The notes: a model not told the origin generated them from the sequence alone. 64,000 bases of DNA from Metallyticus violacea (GCA_030762175.1 CM060833.1:6575001-6639000); one strand, 5' to 3'. Counted from the stretch's first letter, positions 12,901-27,900 are shown. A program made the numbers and translations.

Positions 12901-15900
12901 AAACAAAATAAAACAATAAAAATTAATTTCCGAAAATCACAGAAATCAGAGAATTAGAAGTGGGGGTTTATCTGAAACCCAAAATTTAATAAATTAATAA
13001 AAACATTTCCCTAAAATCAGAGAAATCCGGCTATTAGGAGTGTAGTGGGTATATTTGAAAACGAAATTTAAAAAGTTTTCTAGGGGCACCAATTACTCTG
13101 CTCTAATACCCTTCAAAATTTGACTAGCTGAGGAATTCGCTTAGTTTATGCAGGTCTGTGTAACGGACTTTTAATAAAGTTAAGTAATATTGCAATATTT
13201 TGTCACTATAGCAACATAACTTGACTTTTACGTACTTAACACCCACTTGTTAATCAGCTATTTTAATGTAAATGTTACATAGATAAATATTTTCTTTTAT
13301 TTCATAAATTGCTGTAGGAATATTAATAAAATATAGGTGGTTATTAATACTTAATAACTTTATCTAAGAGGAATTCTCAAAAGTTATGAGACAAACATTA
13401 TTGCCTGTTTTTTTTTTTTGAGAAAAAAGTTGCAGTTTTATTTCTCTGCATAATCTCATTTCATCAAAGTTCTAATTTATTTATCCTGTCCATAAAATGC
13501 GGTTTTTTTTCAATGCTGCAAAATAATCATTAGTTTCGGCAACAACCTCTGTATTTGATGCAAATTTCTTTCCATTTCGGAAACAGGAACTAGTTCAAAG
13601 GAACCAAAACTGGGTAGTATGGGGGATGTGAAATGTTTTCATGACTTAAGTCCAATATTTTGAGGTCACAACAGCAGACTTGCGCCATTGCGAGTTTTCG
13701 AGATAAAACAGAACATTTTTCCTCACATTCATGAGGATATTTAGTGTGGATCGGTTCGTTTAGTAGCCCTAGCACCACAGTGTTATGGTTTTGCCATTTT
13801 ACTAAAAAGGCAGTTAAAATTACGTAGCGGCAAAAACAATGCTAAAGCACAATTTACCCCATCAGGCCTTCTCCAGAGCTTTTTCTCTTCTCCTTCGTTT
13901 TTGGCGTGTAATAGTGGAGAAAACTTCCAAGCTCTGGCGGTTATTCGTTTCCTGTTCTTGAAAGGAAAAAAATGCCCAGGTAATTCATGCTGACCTGGTT
14001 ACCGTATGAAGGCACTACCCCAAAATATTACACTGGGTTTAGTGGTGCAGGCCTTTCCAGTGTGGACAGATGAACTTGGAAGAGGGCCACCCATCTCTCA
14101 GCGACGAACCGGGAATAGTGCGTCAAGTGGGGGCCTAGTGCTTGAAGACCGTCGTCAAGGCTAGTGGACAAGGTGCGCATTAGACTTGGTTCCGTCATAA
14201 ACGTCATTCACAGCGTTTTGCATGTGACAAAGGTCGCCGCTTCCTCACAGCTAAACAAAAAGAGCGCTGAAAGGAAGTGACAGTCGAAATGTTGCAACTT
14301 TGCCCGCTTAATACTGAACATCATGGATAAATGTTAAATGTATGACTCTGAGACAAAGAGTGGAAACACACGTTTACCACATAAAAAAAAAGCAGAGACA
14401 CACGTCATATTCAGTTTTTTTTTTGGGGGGGGGACTCCCTTATGCCTGTAAGAGCTGGAAAACGTTACCAGAACCTCCTGACGAGATTGTGGGAGGCGAT
14501 AATTAAAAACACTGCGGGAAGCTGTCCAAAAGAGCTAGTTTGCTGCATGACAACGCGCTTGCACCTTTGTTTTGTTTTTAATCAAGTATGATACATGCGG
14601 CCGCTTTGGGGTATGACATTTTATCCCATCTTCCATATTCACCCAATCTGACACCTAGTGACTTTACCTCTTTCCTCGCATGAAGACCCCACTGCGTGGC
14701 AGAGGTTTCCAGGCTGACAAGTAGGCGATACAATAAATGCAGCGGTTGTACTGTAGCCAAAGTGAGCAGTTTTACCTTTAGGTTATGTACCAGCTCATCC
14801 ATCAGTGGGAGAAATGTGTCGGTTTGTGAGGTGCATATGTGGAGAAGGGCTAAGTCCAGATTCGAGACCTTTGACCACACGTATCTGCGTTCATGGCGAT
14901 AGTGAGGACTTTATGACCGCCCCTGGTAGACCTCCCAGCATCAGCGAATAACTGGGAACTGTCTAGGGCTGATCTAGGCGGTAGAAATATTGCACAGTAG
15001 CGTATCTGGCTATAGTGAGCCGGATGTATAGTAAAGTCCGATTAACCATTAAGTAGTGAGCTTTCTCTAGCCACGTTTGCTGAAGAAATAATGTCCCGTG
15101 GTGACTGCGCGCTTATAATAACAGATTCGACTAAGAAAAAGAAAGTATATTACATAGGGATATTTGGTTGGCAGCTTCAGAATAGGAACCTTAGACTGGG
15201 AAATATCCCATAAACTCTACCGAAAGCAGTTACCATGTTGTTTCTCCAATTTTGGTGATCGCCAGTATAGCTGAGTTTATATATTGTGAATTTTTAAAGT
15301 AAATATTGCGGAGAAGAGTCAGATAGAAATTAACATGTTTCTGTACATTTGGGGTCGATATGACCAGTTTTTATTTTGCCTTTTTTGCTTATTTTAATGG
15401 TTTAAAACATTTTATTTTTGGCCAGTTTTGGATGCATTTTTTCCCCACATTTTAAAAAGCACATAGAGAATTTGAATGTATGTATCAAAGTGAAAATAGT
15501 TATAGAAATTAAATGGCACGTTCACCTCACAAAAACATCTATTGATAATCTTATTATGCATTTATTTCTTTCCAAGCAGTTAATACTTTCTCTTCAACAC
15601 ATTCACTTAAACGCTTCAAATAACAGAACTTTCATTAGTGGAAAGAACGCATAGCTACCTCGGACATACGAATGACGGGAATTAGAATGAAGGAAGTACT
15701 GTAGTTTTAAATAGCGCTGGCAAATGATGATGTATCGATCTGCGCAAGACAGTTCTAGGAAATTTGTAGTGGGGGTAGCTTCTCAGCTGCATAAATGTAA
15801 CAAACAATTGCAAGCGAGAAGGATGAGAGCGGTACAGCTCTCCCTACAATGTGTTCAGTACGGAAGTAAGAGAGATACTAACCTGATACCCCTTAAATGC

Positions 15901-18900
15901 ATAAACAGATAATGAACTCGACCAGAAACCACTGCACATCTTTTGCTCATCCGCCAGGACTATTCAAAATGTTCTATTGTTAACTTGTATGAGTTTTTCC
16001 GAAATAGTTTGTTTTAAATATCCTCCAATCACTTCAATGGAAGTAGAACATTCTTTTTCAATGATGAAAAATGTTCTCTCTGACAAGCGGTTGTAACTAA
16101 TCTTATAATAAATATTAAATAATTTTATGTATTTAGGTTAAAAAATATTTGATTTCAGTTTTTCTCTTTATATGACGAGCTTATTTCTGTGTATATTTAC
16201 CCGCAGTGTAAACCCATGTAGCTTCTCTAGGCATGCCTTGCAGTTTCTGCCCATTTTTGACCACCAATAGATCCAGTCGCTGTGTAACCATGGCGTTAGT
16301 TTTCGTTGTAGGGCAAATTCAAGTCCACTGAAACATACACATGGATCTTAAGTTATGACCTGAGGCATTCGTTTTTGTTTTGTTTTTTTCCCTTCAGTTC
16401 CCTGAAGCATATCTTTTAAAAAGTCTAGTATTGCTATAAAACACTTTAATATGGCTTAGTATTAATATATATATTATGGAATAGAACTTGCTATCGTTTT
16501 CAATGGAATAAAGTTGCTTCGTTCATTACAGGGGTACAAGGAACTATAAAATCGTTAAATTACGAAATGAATTAATTCTTGAGGAAACACGGCGGGCATT
16601 TAAAAGAAAATGGGGAACCAGCATAGATCCCAAGATGTGCCAAAGGTGGTAGAACTGCTATTTACTAACAGTACAACTATCTGTGGGAAAGTAGATGGCA
16701 CATTTGTTGTTTGTTTAGTGCGCTAGAAGCAAGGTTTGCGATACGTGTATTCGTTCAGTATCAGAAATGAAAGGGAGTCAAAACCATCTGATAGCCGTGG
16801 TGATTTATTTAACTGCGCACGAGAACAGACAGGCCTATCACACTTTTACTCCTGTCTCCAACTGGCGGAGGAAAATATAACTTACAGAAAGGTTGTATAG
16901 GGTCCTTCCCTAGTTTCGGGGGGTCGATAGATCGTTAACCATGACAGACATAGCGGAAACACTTATATCAGACGATAGAGTATCTCTCCAAGTTTTGTGA
17001 GTATCTTACAGGTGTTTCATGTGTTCTCCGTTGATGACGCGGCTGACATCAACTCTTGCCACACACGTCCCAACATCTGACGGTCGATACCAGCGACTGC
17101 TTGCGTGATCCTCTCTCGCGGCTGTGCTAAATCATGTGACAAAGGCGGCACGAACACACGATCTTTGACATAACCCCATAAGAAAAAAATTACATGAGGT
17201 TAGGTCGGTGACCGTGCAGGCCACAGATGAAGAGGAGAGTCAATTCGAGCAGCACGTTCAATCTAAAGATGAAGAATTTCAGCATCGAGGTACTCGCGAA
17301 CGTCAAGATGAAAATGAGATGGAACTCCATCTTTCTGATAAATAAAGCCCTGACTATCTGCATGTAATTCTGGCATTAGCCACTTTTGGCGCAAAGAAAA
17401 ATGGGTCGTACACTTTTGACGAAGAAACAGCACAAAACACGTTGACTTTAGGGGAATCACGAACGTGTTCTACCATAACACCAGGTTTTTCCGTGCCCCA
17501 AATGAGTACATTGTGTCGCTTCGCTTCGCCGGACACATGAAACGTGACCTCGTCACTAAAAATCAGTTTCTCAGCAAAACCGTCTTCTTCTAGCCGCTCT
17601 TGAAAATCAACACAGACTTGAAAAGGGTGATTGTAATCCTCGGGTCTCAGCATCTGTAACAGCTGTATCCGATATGGTTTCACTTTACGTGTTGACGTAA
17701 AATACGTCAGACAAATGGTTAAGGAATCTGCAATTCCTGTATCGCGACATTTTAAAACTCCTGACAAATGCTTTTCGACACGCTCAACGGTCTTAGCCGA
17801 CACTCTTGGCCGGCCTCTTCGTTATTCATCATCACACAAGCAGCCATTCGCTTCAAGATTTTTATGCCATACACTATTTGTTTTGACTGTAGTTGGTTCT
17901 TGTTGATGTTTCGTACAAAATCGTCGATGTACCGTGGCAATGGACTCAAATTTAGCAATTTTTAACATGCAGAAAGCTTTATGCGCATCAGTGAACTCCA
18001 TGTTTCCATTATGACTGCCCTTCAGCGGTTAAATCTACAACTACGCCATGTCGTCTATTACGAATGCAAACTTGGAGAGATACTCTTTCCATTGATATAA
18101 GCGTTTCAGATATGTCTGTTATGGTTTCTGTTCTATAGACCCCAGAAACCAGGGGTGTTCTTTTAGATTCATCCTATATACCTGTTTCACTTACAGCGAA
18201 ACCGCCTCCGTGGTTTTACAGTCAGCGTGTCTATATGTAAATCCGGAGGTCCCGGAGATCGAATTCCGTAAAGTAAGTTGCCTGGGTAACGTTTTTTCTG
18301 CAGTTTTTCCTTGTCCTCAAAAGACAAAACTACCTCTAAGTTGTGGACTCCAGGCTTATTTACTTATTCATTTATTGTCACTTTATACTTTCGTTGCCAT
18401 GAAAGACGCTTAAAAATACCTGCGGCGGTCGATGAAGAGTGTGACATTAGTTCGTCCTACCAGTGACACTGGTAGCCTAGCCGGAGGACTTAGGCGCGCG
18501 TAATCAGCATATCTGCTTCTGCCCCGAAATGAGAATTGGTTTAGTTTCTAGGTGCCGTCCTAAATGAAAGACCCACCAGGGGAATGCCCTGTAACCAAGA
18601 AGGAATGTGCTATCGCGTATGATTACCGGGACAAAACTTATTTTGAGCCCAAGAACCAAAAGCCCAAAGTCATACACAAGTTGGATAACTTCTCCTTTAA
18701 GGTGCGCTATGATAACGCCCGTCCCCACACTTCCCATCTGGAGAGAAATGCCCTTCAGGGATTTATCAGGGAAACACTTCAACATCGCCTCTATTGCCTA
18801 AATCTTTCCTAAATCGTGTATTGCCGGGTATGGTTGTGGATTCGTCAATAGTCTAAAACCTTTAATTTATTTTTGTGGTAATAAATGCGTTATGACAGAC

Positions 18901-21900
18901 ACTTTTTGATTACTGACCGGTTTTCATTTCACTGCCCCTCATTTTACACGTTTTAATTAGCTAAATAATTTCACTTTCGCTTTTAAAGAAGTTTGAATAC
19001 CGTAAGCGCTGATCGGTAAAATAAGAAACTATTACACATATTTATAATACGGACATTTTCACTTACTTTGCAACTGACATAACATAATCTTTGGCAGAAT
19101 CCTCTTGAGCATTGACTTGAGTGCCCATTGCCGTCTCTGAAACAAACGGAGAAATTGTTTTAGATGGCCATGGGTTAAACGTCCCCTACTATAAATGTAA
19201 ATGTAAATAAAATGCTGAAAAGTACATTGCCTTATTGAAATACGAGGGTAGGTTCATAAGTTTCCGTTCTCAACGATAAGGAGTATCACCTTCACAAAAC
19301 CCTTATCTGGTGTCGTACCTTATCTGTTAAGTAAATAATTGCAGCTGTAACTTCTGTTCAGTTGTTCAAATATAGCTGCATAAAGAAGGCTAGGTGTAGA
19401 AGATTGCGACATGTTCAAAATGAAGTTTCGAGCTGTTATTAAGTTATTCACAAAAGAAGGACTTACTCCAAATGAAATTAAACAGCGATTGGACGGTGTA
19501 TATGGGGAAGCATCCCCCTCATATTCTACCGTAAAAGAATGGGTCAAACTTTTTCGAATGGTTCGAGAAAGCACTGAAGACGAAGAGCGTGCAGGTCGAC
19601 CCTTGGAGGTGCTCACTCCTGAAAACATCGCTCGCTCTTGTGGAAGGAGAAATTATGGAAGACCGGCCGGCGGCTCAAAGTTACAGAAATAGCAGCAAGG
19701 TTGTAACTTTCTAAAACAACAGTCCGAATTATTCATGAACATTTAAACATGAATAAGGTTAGTGCCTAGACTTCTTTCCTCAGTCCAAAAGCAGTAACGA
19801 GTCATCTGTTGTGAGGCATTTTTGGAGATCTACCGTGGCAACGAGAGAGAAGTTCTGCAAACCATTGTTACAGGAGATGAAACTATGGTCCTCTACTATG
19901 ATCCCTTCTCCAAAAGAGAATCAATGGAGTGGCAGGCGTAAACCTGGCGAAGCACCGCCTCTAAAGGTCAAGGTCACTCAGTCAACCAAGAAGATCATGG
20001 CCACAATCTTTTGGGACTGTGAAGGAATACTCTTCATTGACTTCAAGGAGAGTAACACCACAGTAAATGGGGAGTACTATGCTGACCTACTGCACAGACT
20101 ATGAGCTTCCATCAAAGAGAAAAGGCGAGGAAAGCTGTGTGGTGGTGTGCGCCTTCTTCACGACAACGCGCCTGTGCACACAGCTCTTGTTGCAAAGGAA
20201 GCTGTGAAGAAATGTGACTTCAAGAAGATCGACAATCTATCCTACAGCCCAGACTATTTCCTCTTCTCAGAACTCAAGAAGGACCTTCGAGAAAGGAAAT
20301 TTAAGTGTGATGAAGAAGTGATGGGTGCTGTTTATGTTCATTTTGCAGACAAGACTTCTGAATTTGCAATAAAGGATAACTAATTGAAAAGTGAAAAATA
20401 TTTTTTTCTTTATCATACCTAGAAAAGGGTTAGTCCGGAAACTTATGGACCTACTGTAATAGACGAGTTAATGCAAATTTTATAGGCACAATTTATCGCG
20501 TTGTAATTCAACTTTCTAACATTTTGTTATTATGGCGTATTGTAAACATGGTACTAGTTTGTCACTTCCGGTTCCCGCCTGTAGTAAGTGTGCAAGTTGA
20601 GATATGTTCAGTTCCGGGTACTGCAAAATGGAGATGACACGTAATGAACAATATGTTGCTCTGAAATGCTGCTTTCATCTCAACAAATCGTCAGCTGAGG
20701 TCTATGGAGAGTTTGTTCTTCTCTATAGCACAGCTCGAATATGGTTTAAGATGTTTATAGAGGGGAGGCAGTCAATTTCAAAGGAAGGTGGACGCGGCGC
20801 TTCAGCTTGTACTCTAACGGAAGAGATCACCCGCTGAAGATTTCGCTTGGTGTCATCCACACATTAGTAGCTGAAATGTTGGATATGAGACGTGTTTATG
20901 AACGGTGGGTTTCAAGACTGCAGGCGTTTGGGTGTAGTTAAAAATGATGTCAGGAAGTTGCATCCTTGCTGATGGAGCTTGGCTACATCATTTCTATGCT
21001 GTGAGCAAACAACAAAGCTCTGTGTGTAAAAATCTTCATCGTCACCAACATAAAAGTGCTTGCTTGTGTTGGGAAAGTTTGTCTAATTTTTCGATATTCA
21101 CGGAATGGTTTACCAACATGTCGTACGTTTACAAACAATTGTGACTGGTAAATATTAGAGAGATGTCCTGAAATCCCAGTATAAGACCATATCTCTATGC
21201 CACAAGCTTGAGACAATGGTAAAGTTTACGGAAGGGATCTTGAAGATCATGTCAAGAATGGTTTCTAGCATGACTTTGAAGACTGACAGAAACTCTGGGA
21301 CAGAGGCATTGCATCCAATGGGGACTACTTTGAGAAATATCATCAAAATTATGAAAACGAGTAAAGGTATTTGATCAAAATAAATTGTGAATAGCTCTTG
21401 TATTTTTGGAAAGAAAGCATGGTTTCTTCCCTGTACATCCCCATGGCGCACAGTGTGCAATGTTGCCAATCTAGGTGAACAAAACTCGTTTTTTGACATG
21501 TTGAATTTGGTATATATTTATAGTACAAGGGATGCTCTAGTGCTTGTTGGTGCTATCGCAGCCTAAGCATTGTTAGCCACTAGCTGATGTCAGGATATCA
21601 TCGAAAAGCAAAATCAGTTTTATTCATTTGTTGTTACTGTTATTAATATTAATTTATAATATTTTACGTTAGCGTATGTTTCTGTTGTAATTCAACCAAA
21701 ATTAAATTAATTTTTCCAAATATTAAAGTTTTAAGTTTAGAATTCAAAATATTCCAATGTACCATTCCTAGTTAAAGGTTTTATCTACTGTAGTATTTGT
21801 CATATTTTTTAAAAACGTTACTTGTGTAAACATATTACGTAAGAATTGCACAGGTGGGTTACCCGCACACACTGTGCCAGATAACGCCATAGGGAAATCT

Positions 21901-24900
21901 AATCGCAGCGGCCTTTGTAATAAACAGCTTAGAAACGGTTACGATGCCTTGTGTCACAACATGCAACCTTGAAACGATAGCCACTAATGCTTCACTTACA
22001 GTTTTCATATGCGTTCTTTACAATCAGCATTAGGTGCTTTCTTCTTCTTCTTTATAGGTAAGGCTTCCATTGTTTGGAATGTACCTGATGAATTTCTCAG
22101 TTCCCATTCTTTTTTAAAACCGCCACGGGTGGCCGAGATCGTTAAGACGCGGACTCGTGAGCGGGAAGTCTGGGGTTCGAATCTCGCCAGGACCGTCCTC
22201 TCTGACTGAGGTTTTTTCCAGGTTTTCCTCAGTTCTCATAAATGGCAAATGCCGGGGAGGTACCCTAAACTTAGGCCTGGAACGTTTCCTTGCTTAAAAA
22301 AAATTCCTTTCCCAATATATCATTTCATCTCATGTATCATCAGTGTCCACTATTTCGGTTTTGATCCTTAGTTGCAGCATCCATATTACCAATAATTTTT
22401 TCGTGCACAGTTCTTCCCTCAAAATGTGAAATAAACGTTTCTTTGAAACGCCCAGAACTTGAGCAATTTCTGACACTCGGGCATACTCCAGAACCCTGTG
22501 CAGCTTATCGATAATTTCTGATAGCATACAGTGTTTGGTGACTTCCACGCTTCTACAGCCGCGCGTAAACTCTGTGATCCACTTGGAAAAATTGAAAATA
22601 ATGATGCAAAGCCCTCTAGAAAAAGGTTATCAATCATTTGTCCCCGAATTTCATTTTATGTTTCTGGAATTACAATTTTCTGCTCTAAATCCTGAAAAAG
22701 TAATTCCTTTTAGCGTTAGGAAAGTATCTCTGTGCTCCCGAATTGCAAAATTACTGGAACTGGCAAAGAGGAAGCGTTGTATGGCAATTGTTTCGACTAT
22801 CGATATTTAGGGATTTTCTTTTTATGGGGATTTTTGTTTTCTGACAACACTGATAGCATATTGTTGTACTTAGAAGTTGGTAGTGTATGTATTGGCAATA
22901 TTGTGTCGTATTGTTGGTAAATACACTGCAGTATGCCCTGGGAGGGATCATTAAGATTCGTTTCAAATGTGAGGGGGGCTGTGGCGCATGCGTAGAGCAA
23001 TTACGCCATATTTTTGGGGAAAGAAGTGACGCTTCTTTTTTCTCTTTCAGAACGTACCACTTATCCGAGGACATCTAATGAAAGGATGCCAATTACCAGT
23101 CAATATGTTTGTATATATGAAATTGCTTACATATCTAGATATGTAACTATATTTAGGGCTTAATTATTCTACTTTTTAGTTGTTTGAAACAGGGATGTGC
23201 AGGATTAGGAGAGATTAAGAACACAGTTAGCCCCCGTGTATCGTAAATAAACTCATGTAGTTAAAAAGTTAGAGAGCGCCCTTTTAAATGAATTAGTTTC
23301 GCGACAATATCTGTTTCTCGCTTCATTCGATTGTCGACTTCGTTGTTTGTTGCAGCCAGCAAGATGTGAAACAAACGAAAGTGTGCGGGAAGATTTTTCC
23401 ATTTCTCAGAAGAGTAGCAAACGGCAGCCCTGCGTTTTGTTCACTTTGTGAAATAACTTTAAATGGCGGGAGAGCAGCAGTAGTTTCAACTAAAACTTCA
23501 TTACTCGGGAACTCAGTAACACAAAAGTATCATCATATTTTCAGAAAACTGTTACCGAATAAACGTGAAATTAGTATTTGCGTTTGAAGGAAAGAACGTT
23601 TGCATTCCATATAGAGGGGCATCACCAAAGTTTCAAATCTATGAACTGTACTTCCGGTTTGATCAAAAAAGTTTAATCAGGCAAAATTTACTTGAGAAAA
23701 CAGTGGAAGCATTTATTGTTAAACACATGAATGTACCGTGGGTAATGACTGAAGCCTTAGAAACAATTGACAGAGCTTCGTTTGTGACTGTAGTTTTTGA
23801 TGCATCAAAGCACGTTCTTATCAAATTACTTCCAATTCTTATTCTGTTGTTGCTTTGATTTATTTATGGACGCTCTTTAACATCTCAGGTCATCAGCGTC
23901 CCATTCAACTCAGGGTGTGAAACGGCCGACAAATTTTGCTCAGAGGCCTCTTTTTTCAGGCTTGAGGTTCTTTATCGTGCGACACGGCACCCACGGTTTT
24001 ACTTCCCTTCCGAAGGAAGCCATACTTAGGATTTTTACGCCCGAAAATATCCATCGATCCTGGCCCGGTTTGAACCCCCGATTCTTGTTCTCTATCTGTA
24101 TGTAAGTACTGATAAATCAATATTGATCAGAAATGAAATGGTAGAATTCATTTGAAATTACTGAAATAATATACAGTACCTTATTTCAGATAATCAAAGA
24201 TTTGGGGTTTGAAAAAAAAGCGGTAGCTGTTTCTGTAGACAATACCAAAACAAATTTTGGTGGTGCAAACAATATTCTGAACAAAATAAAGAAATGTTTG
24301 GGTAGAAATATTGCTGGTACCTCTAATACATAACTGTGCACACACTGCAATTAATTCAAGGATACTGAAAAGTTTCGGCTATTTACAGTAAGACTTGAAT
24401 GACAAACAGTTTTGAGATTTTGTTGGAGAGGAAAATAAGACAGGCTGTCACTACTCCCAACTATGATAAGGACCTGAGAAACACAGGGTACCAACAAATG
24501 TATTCACAGTAGATATCTATTTAATATATTTCAAAGTTAGACCGAAAAACAACAGTTATGTGTAGTATGATGTTCTGTACACACATGTGACTCACATACA
24601 TTATGATAGTGTTGTTAGGTGACAGGTAAATCAACAATGAACAAATGAAGCCAACATTATCGTATGATGTTCTGTAAACAGATGTGACTCACATTGTGTT
24701 ATGCTAGCGTTGCTACAACAAAATGGAGACAAGATTATCTTTTGAATAGCGGAAAGCAATTTTGAAGTTGTATTGGAAAACCGAGAATGTTGTTGAAGTT
24801 CAAAGGCAATGCAGACGTGTGTACAGAACAGAACCGCCGTTGGACTTCTACCTATGGGGAACTCTTAAGGATGTTGTATACCGTAGAAAACCAGCTACAC

Positions 24901-27900
24901 TGACAGCACTTCGGGAAGAAATTGAAACGGCATGTGTTGCAATCGCTGAGGACACTTTCGCAAACGTTTCTCAATCAGTTGTTCAGCGTACTCAGAAGTG
25001 CATCGACGCCGATGATGGGTATTTTGAGCAACTGTTGTAACTGTAAAAGTCTAAGATGATTAGTGCTCATCATTTTCTGTTTGTGTAAATTCAGTTTTGT
25101 TGTGTTAACAGTTTTTTCTTTGCTTGAAGTGTGTATACATTTTTTTGGCACTCTCTGTATATTCTGCCTTCAAATCTTTCTTTATGTCTGAAGGAAAATG
25201 TCCACGAAATGCTTCAACCATTCCTGCATCTTTGTGGTTGAGTTTTGTTAGCTCAATTCTTCCATCGTTTTATAATGCTATACTTCAAACTGAAGGAGGT
25301 AAAGTAACTGTAATGGATTCTTGTATAATTCTAAACAATTTGATGGAAAAAATTCAGTCAATTCATCCAGCCTCTGTCAAAAAAGCTTTCCTATTATTTG
25401 AAGATGGTTCTTGTACAGATCTAGTCAAGTGAATGCTATAGTAGAGCTAATGAATATCAAACTGCAAGGGTTGTAGATGTAAAATGTTTGGAGTGCATCT
25501 CGCTTTAAACTCCTCCACAGAGAGAAAGCTTTAAGGGCTGTCTCCCGTATTGTTTGAGTTGATTTAAGGGAGAATCAATTGTTTGATGAAATGTCTTCAT
25601 TTAAACAATATGTGACCAAAGATAAAATAAATAAATGGATTGCAAATGGTTCTGGTGTTTGCTGAAAACAGAATAAGATATTTTCGTTTTTCTCTAGTAA
25701 AAACATTCCCTACTCTCACCTACAAATGTTGATAGAATTGTGTCTGTGTCTTCCAGAAAGTAATGCATCAATGGAGGGGGCGTTTTCATCCTTGAACAGG
25801 ATTTGGACCTCACAGAAATGCAGACTTTGTTGTTGCTCAAGCCCTGCCAAGCTCCAGTCAAGAAGATTTGTTTTCAACAGAGAAGTGCGCTTGGATTTTA
25901 AGATCACAGGTCATTTGTGCAGTAGTTTTAGTTTTATTAAGGTCTAAAAGATACACTGCAAAATACTCTTAGAAGTTAAAATGAATGTTTTAAGTATTAA
26001 AATTTATTACTTTGACATAAAACTCCAAAATTGTAATTATGTAAGAGGAAGCATATAATTAAGCTATCCTTTCCATATCCAAAAATGACTGCCCCAAAAC
26101 TAGGAAAGTGTCCCCGAAATATGTGAAAAAATCTGGCAACGTTACCCTAGAGTGTTTGTCATACCTCCTTTATCAAGTGCTTAATAACCGCACGATGTTC
26201 GCTATTACGTCATTTTTCCCGATACACCTCTGCACTGTAACAAACAGCTATAGCTACTAAGATTCTTGACCAATCCACTTATTATTGCACAAATGTTTCT
26301 GTAAAAGATGTCGGGGTTTGATAACAAAACTGCTTCGGAACTGCTGCTGCAATCTGTAGGTCATTCCGGGAACTTTTCTAATGACCCTCACAATTTACAA
26401 TATTACTTCTCTGTTCATAAAATGACACTTGAATGTAATTAAGAGGGGTATATGCCACAAAAGAAACTTACCACAGATAATGTCCAGAGCGCAACGTCCG
26501 ATGTATGGATATATATCAAACTCTCTCTCTGTTTCCATCTGTAGCTTCTGAACAAGTGTTTCGCTCTTTTCGACGAAGACATCAACGAAATCCTTCAAAA
26601 TTTTGAAGTGAAATGCTGGAGTGATTAGCTTCCTCCGATCGTGCCATTTTTTACCTGAAATTAAGATCAAATTTTTAGAACTTTTCCCACAATGGCTGAA
26701 ACTATCTTTTCCCAGCAAGATGGGGCACTCTAGGACACTCTAAAAGTTCTCGGTCTGATCAAGAAAACACAAGATTTAAGACAAAATGTCAGCATGATCA
26801 CCTTGTAAATCAATATATTAAGTTGAACTACTTTCCAACTTATCAATACCCTCAGTAAAATAAAATTTGTTTCGAGGCGAAAGTCATGCAGTTTTGTAGT
26901 AACAATTCCAGACGTGTGTGAAGGCGCATTATTGTGATGAAAGAGAACTTTCTTTTTCGTAAGGTGTGGACGTTTAGTCTGAATAGCATCCTTTAGTTGG
27001 TCCAGTAGTGAAGCGTAATACTCCTCGGTGATGCTTCTGTCCTTATGGAGTAGTCTACAAGCACCACACCAGAAGAATCCCAGAAAACCGTAGCCATGAC
27101 TTTTCCTGCAGATGGAACTGTTTTTGCTTTCTTTGGTGCACTTTCACCTGTTGCCACCCACTGTTAGGACGGCTCCTTCGTCTCTGGCGTGTAGTGATGA
27201 ATCCATGTTTCATCTACGTTATGAAACATCGGAGAAACTCCTTGGAATTGCATTTAAACACGTTTAAACACTCTTGAGAAATATTAATTTCAATGTGGTT
27301 GTGTTTCATTGTTAACAAATGCGGCACCTATCGAACGGAAAACTTTCTCATATCCAAAACTTCATGTAAAATGTAGTGGACACGGCTTATAGAATTGTGT
27401 GCCATGTCAGCCAACATCGGCGGTCAATGAGGTCGGCATTTTGATTTTTTGTCAAAATCCGATATGATCATAATAGAATGTCCTTTAATCTTAAAATAAA
27501 AATGATAGATCAGCTGCAAATGTGAGGAAACTGGAAGTCGCATTGTCGTGCAAAAGCAACAGACTTGAAGTTCCTGTCTGTAGAAGTCGCTGCCTCAGCT
27601 GTTCAAATAAAGAATACAAAATATAAGCGACGTAGTATTCTCCATTCATCGTCACTCCCTCTGACATACGGTCAACCACAAATGGTGCTTCATAGTTGAA
27701 GAAAACAGTGAACATTCGCTTACAGAACGAAAATCTTGTCTGGTCTTGGGTCATTCTCATTTACACACACGCAGTTCTGAGCTTTATTTGGGGTGTAAAG
27801 TAATAAAACCGACTTTCATCACCAGTGCATATATCTGTCAAATGTTTAGGACATTTGGTGGAAACATGTTCAGCTGTTTCCTTTCTCCTCTTCTTCTCTT

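Larger units (their letters stand above)
23366..25950 (+). mobile_element. hAT-family transposon, decayed and twice interrupted (hAT-A)
   Basis: A BED-like Cys-rich start ([12 protein letters not shown], 23366-23590), then [18 protein letters not shown] (about 23790-23845, first catalytic-Asp region), [16 protein letters not shown] (24220-24270), KCPRNAS and SLWLSF (25195-25245), and the C-terminal [20 protein letters not shown] (25740-25800). Order and spacing fit one hAT transposase, split by a family-B SINE (23858-24105) and a T5 DNA element (24485-25157). Stops make it non-functional. Ends not located. In intron 4. Confidence 0.72.

Noticed and set aside
18540..18812. Plus-strand frame with YDNARPHTS, resembling a Tc1 catalytic block
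   Set aside because: A single short motif without flanking homology or ITRs; too little to call an element.
22119..22200. Possible tRNA gene (box A and B, GGGTTCGAATC)
   Set aside because: Identical heads recur in seven copies fused to a common non-tRNA body, so they are SINE heads.
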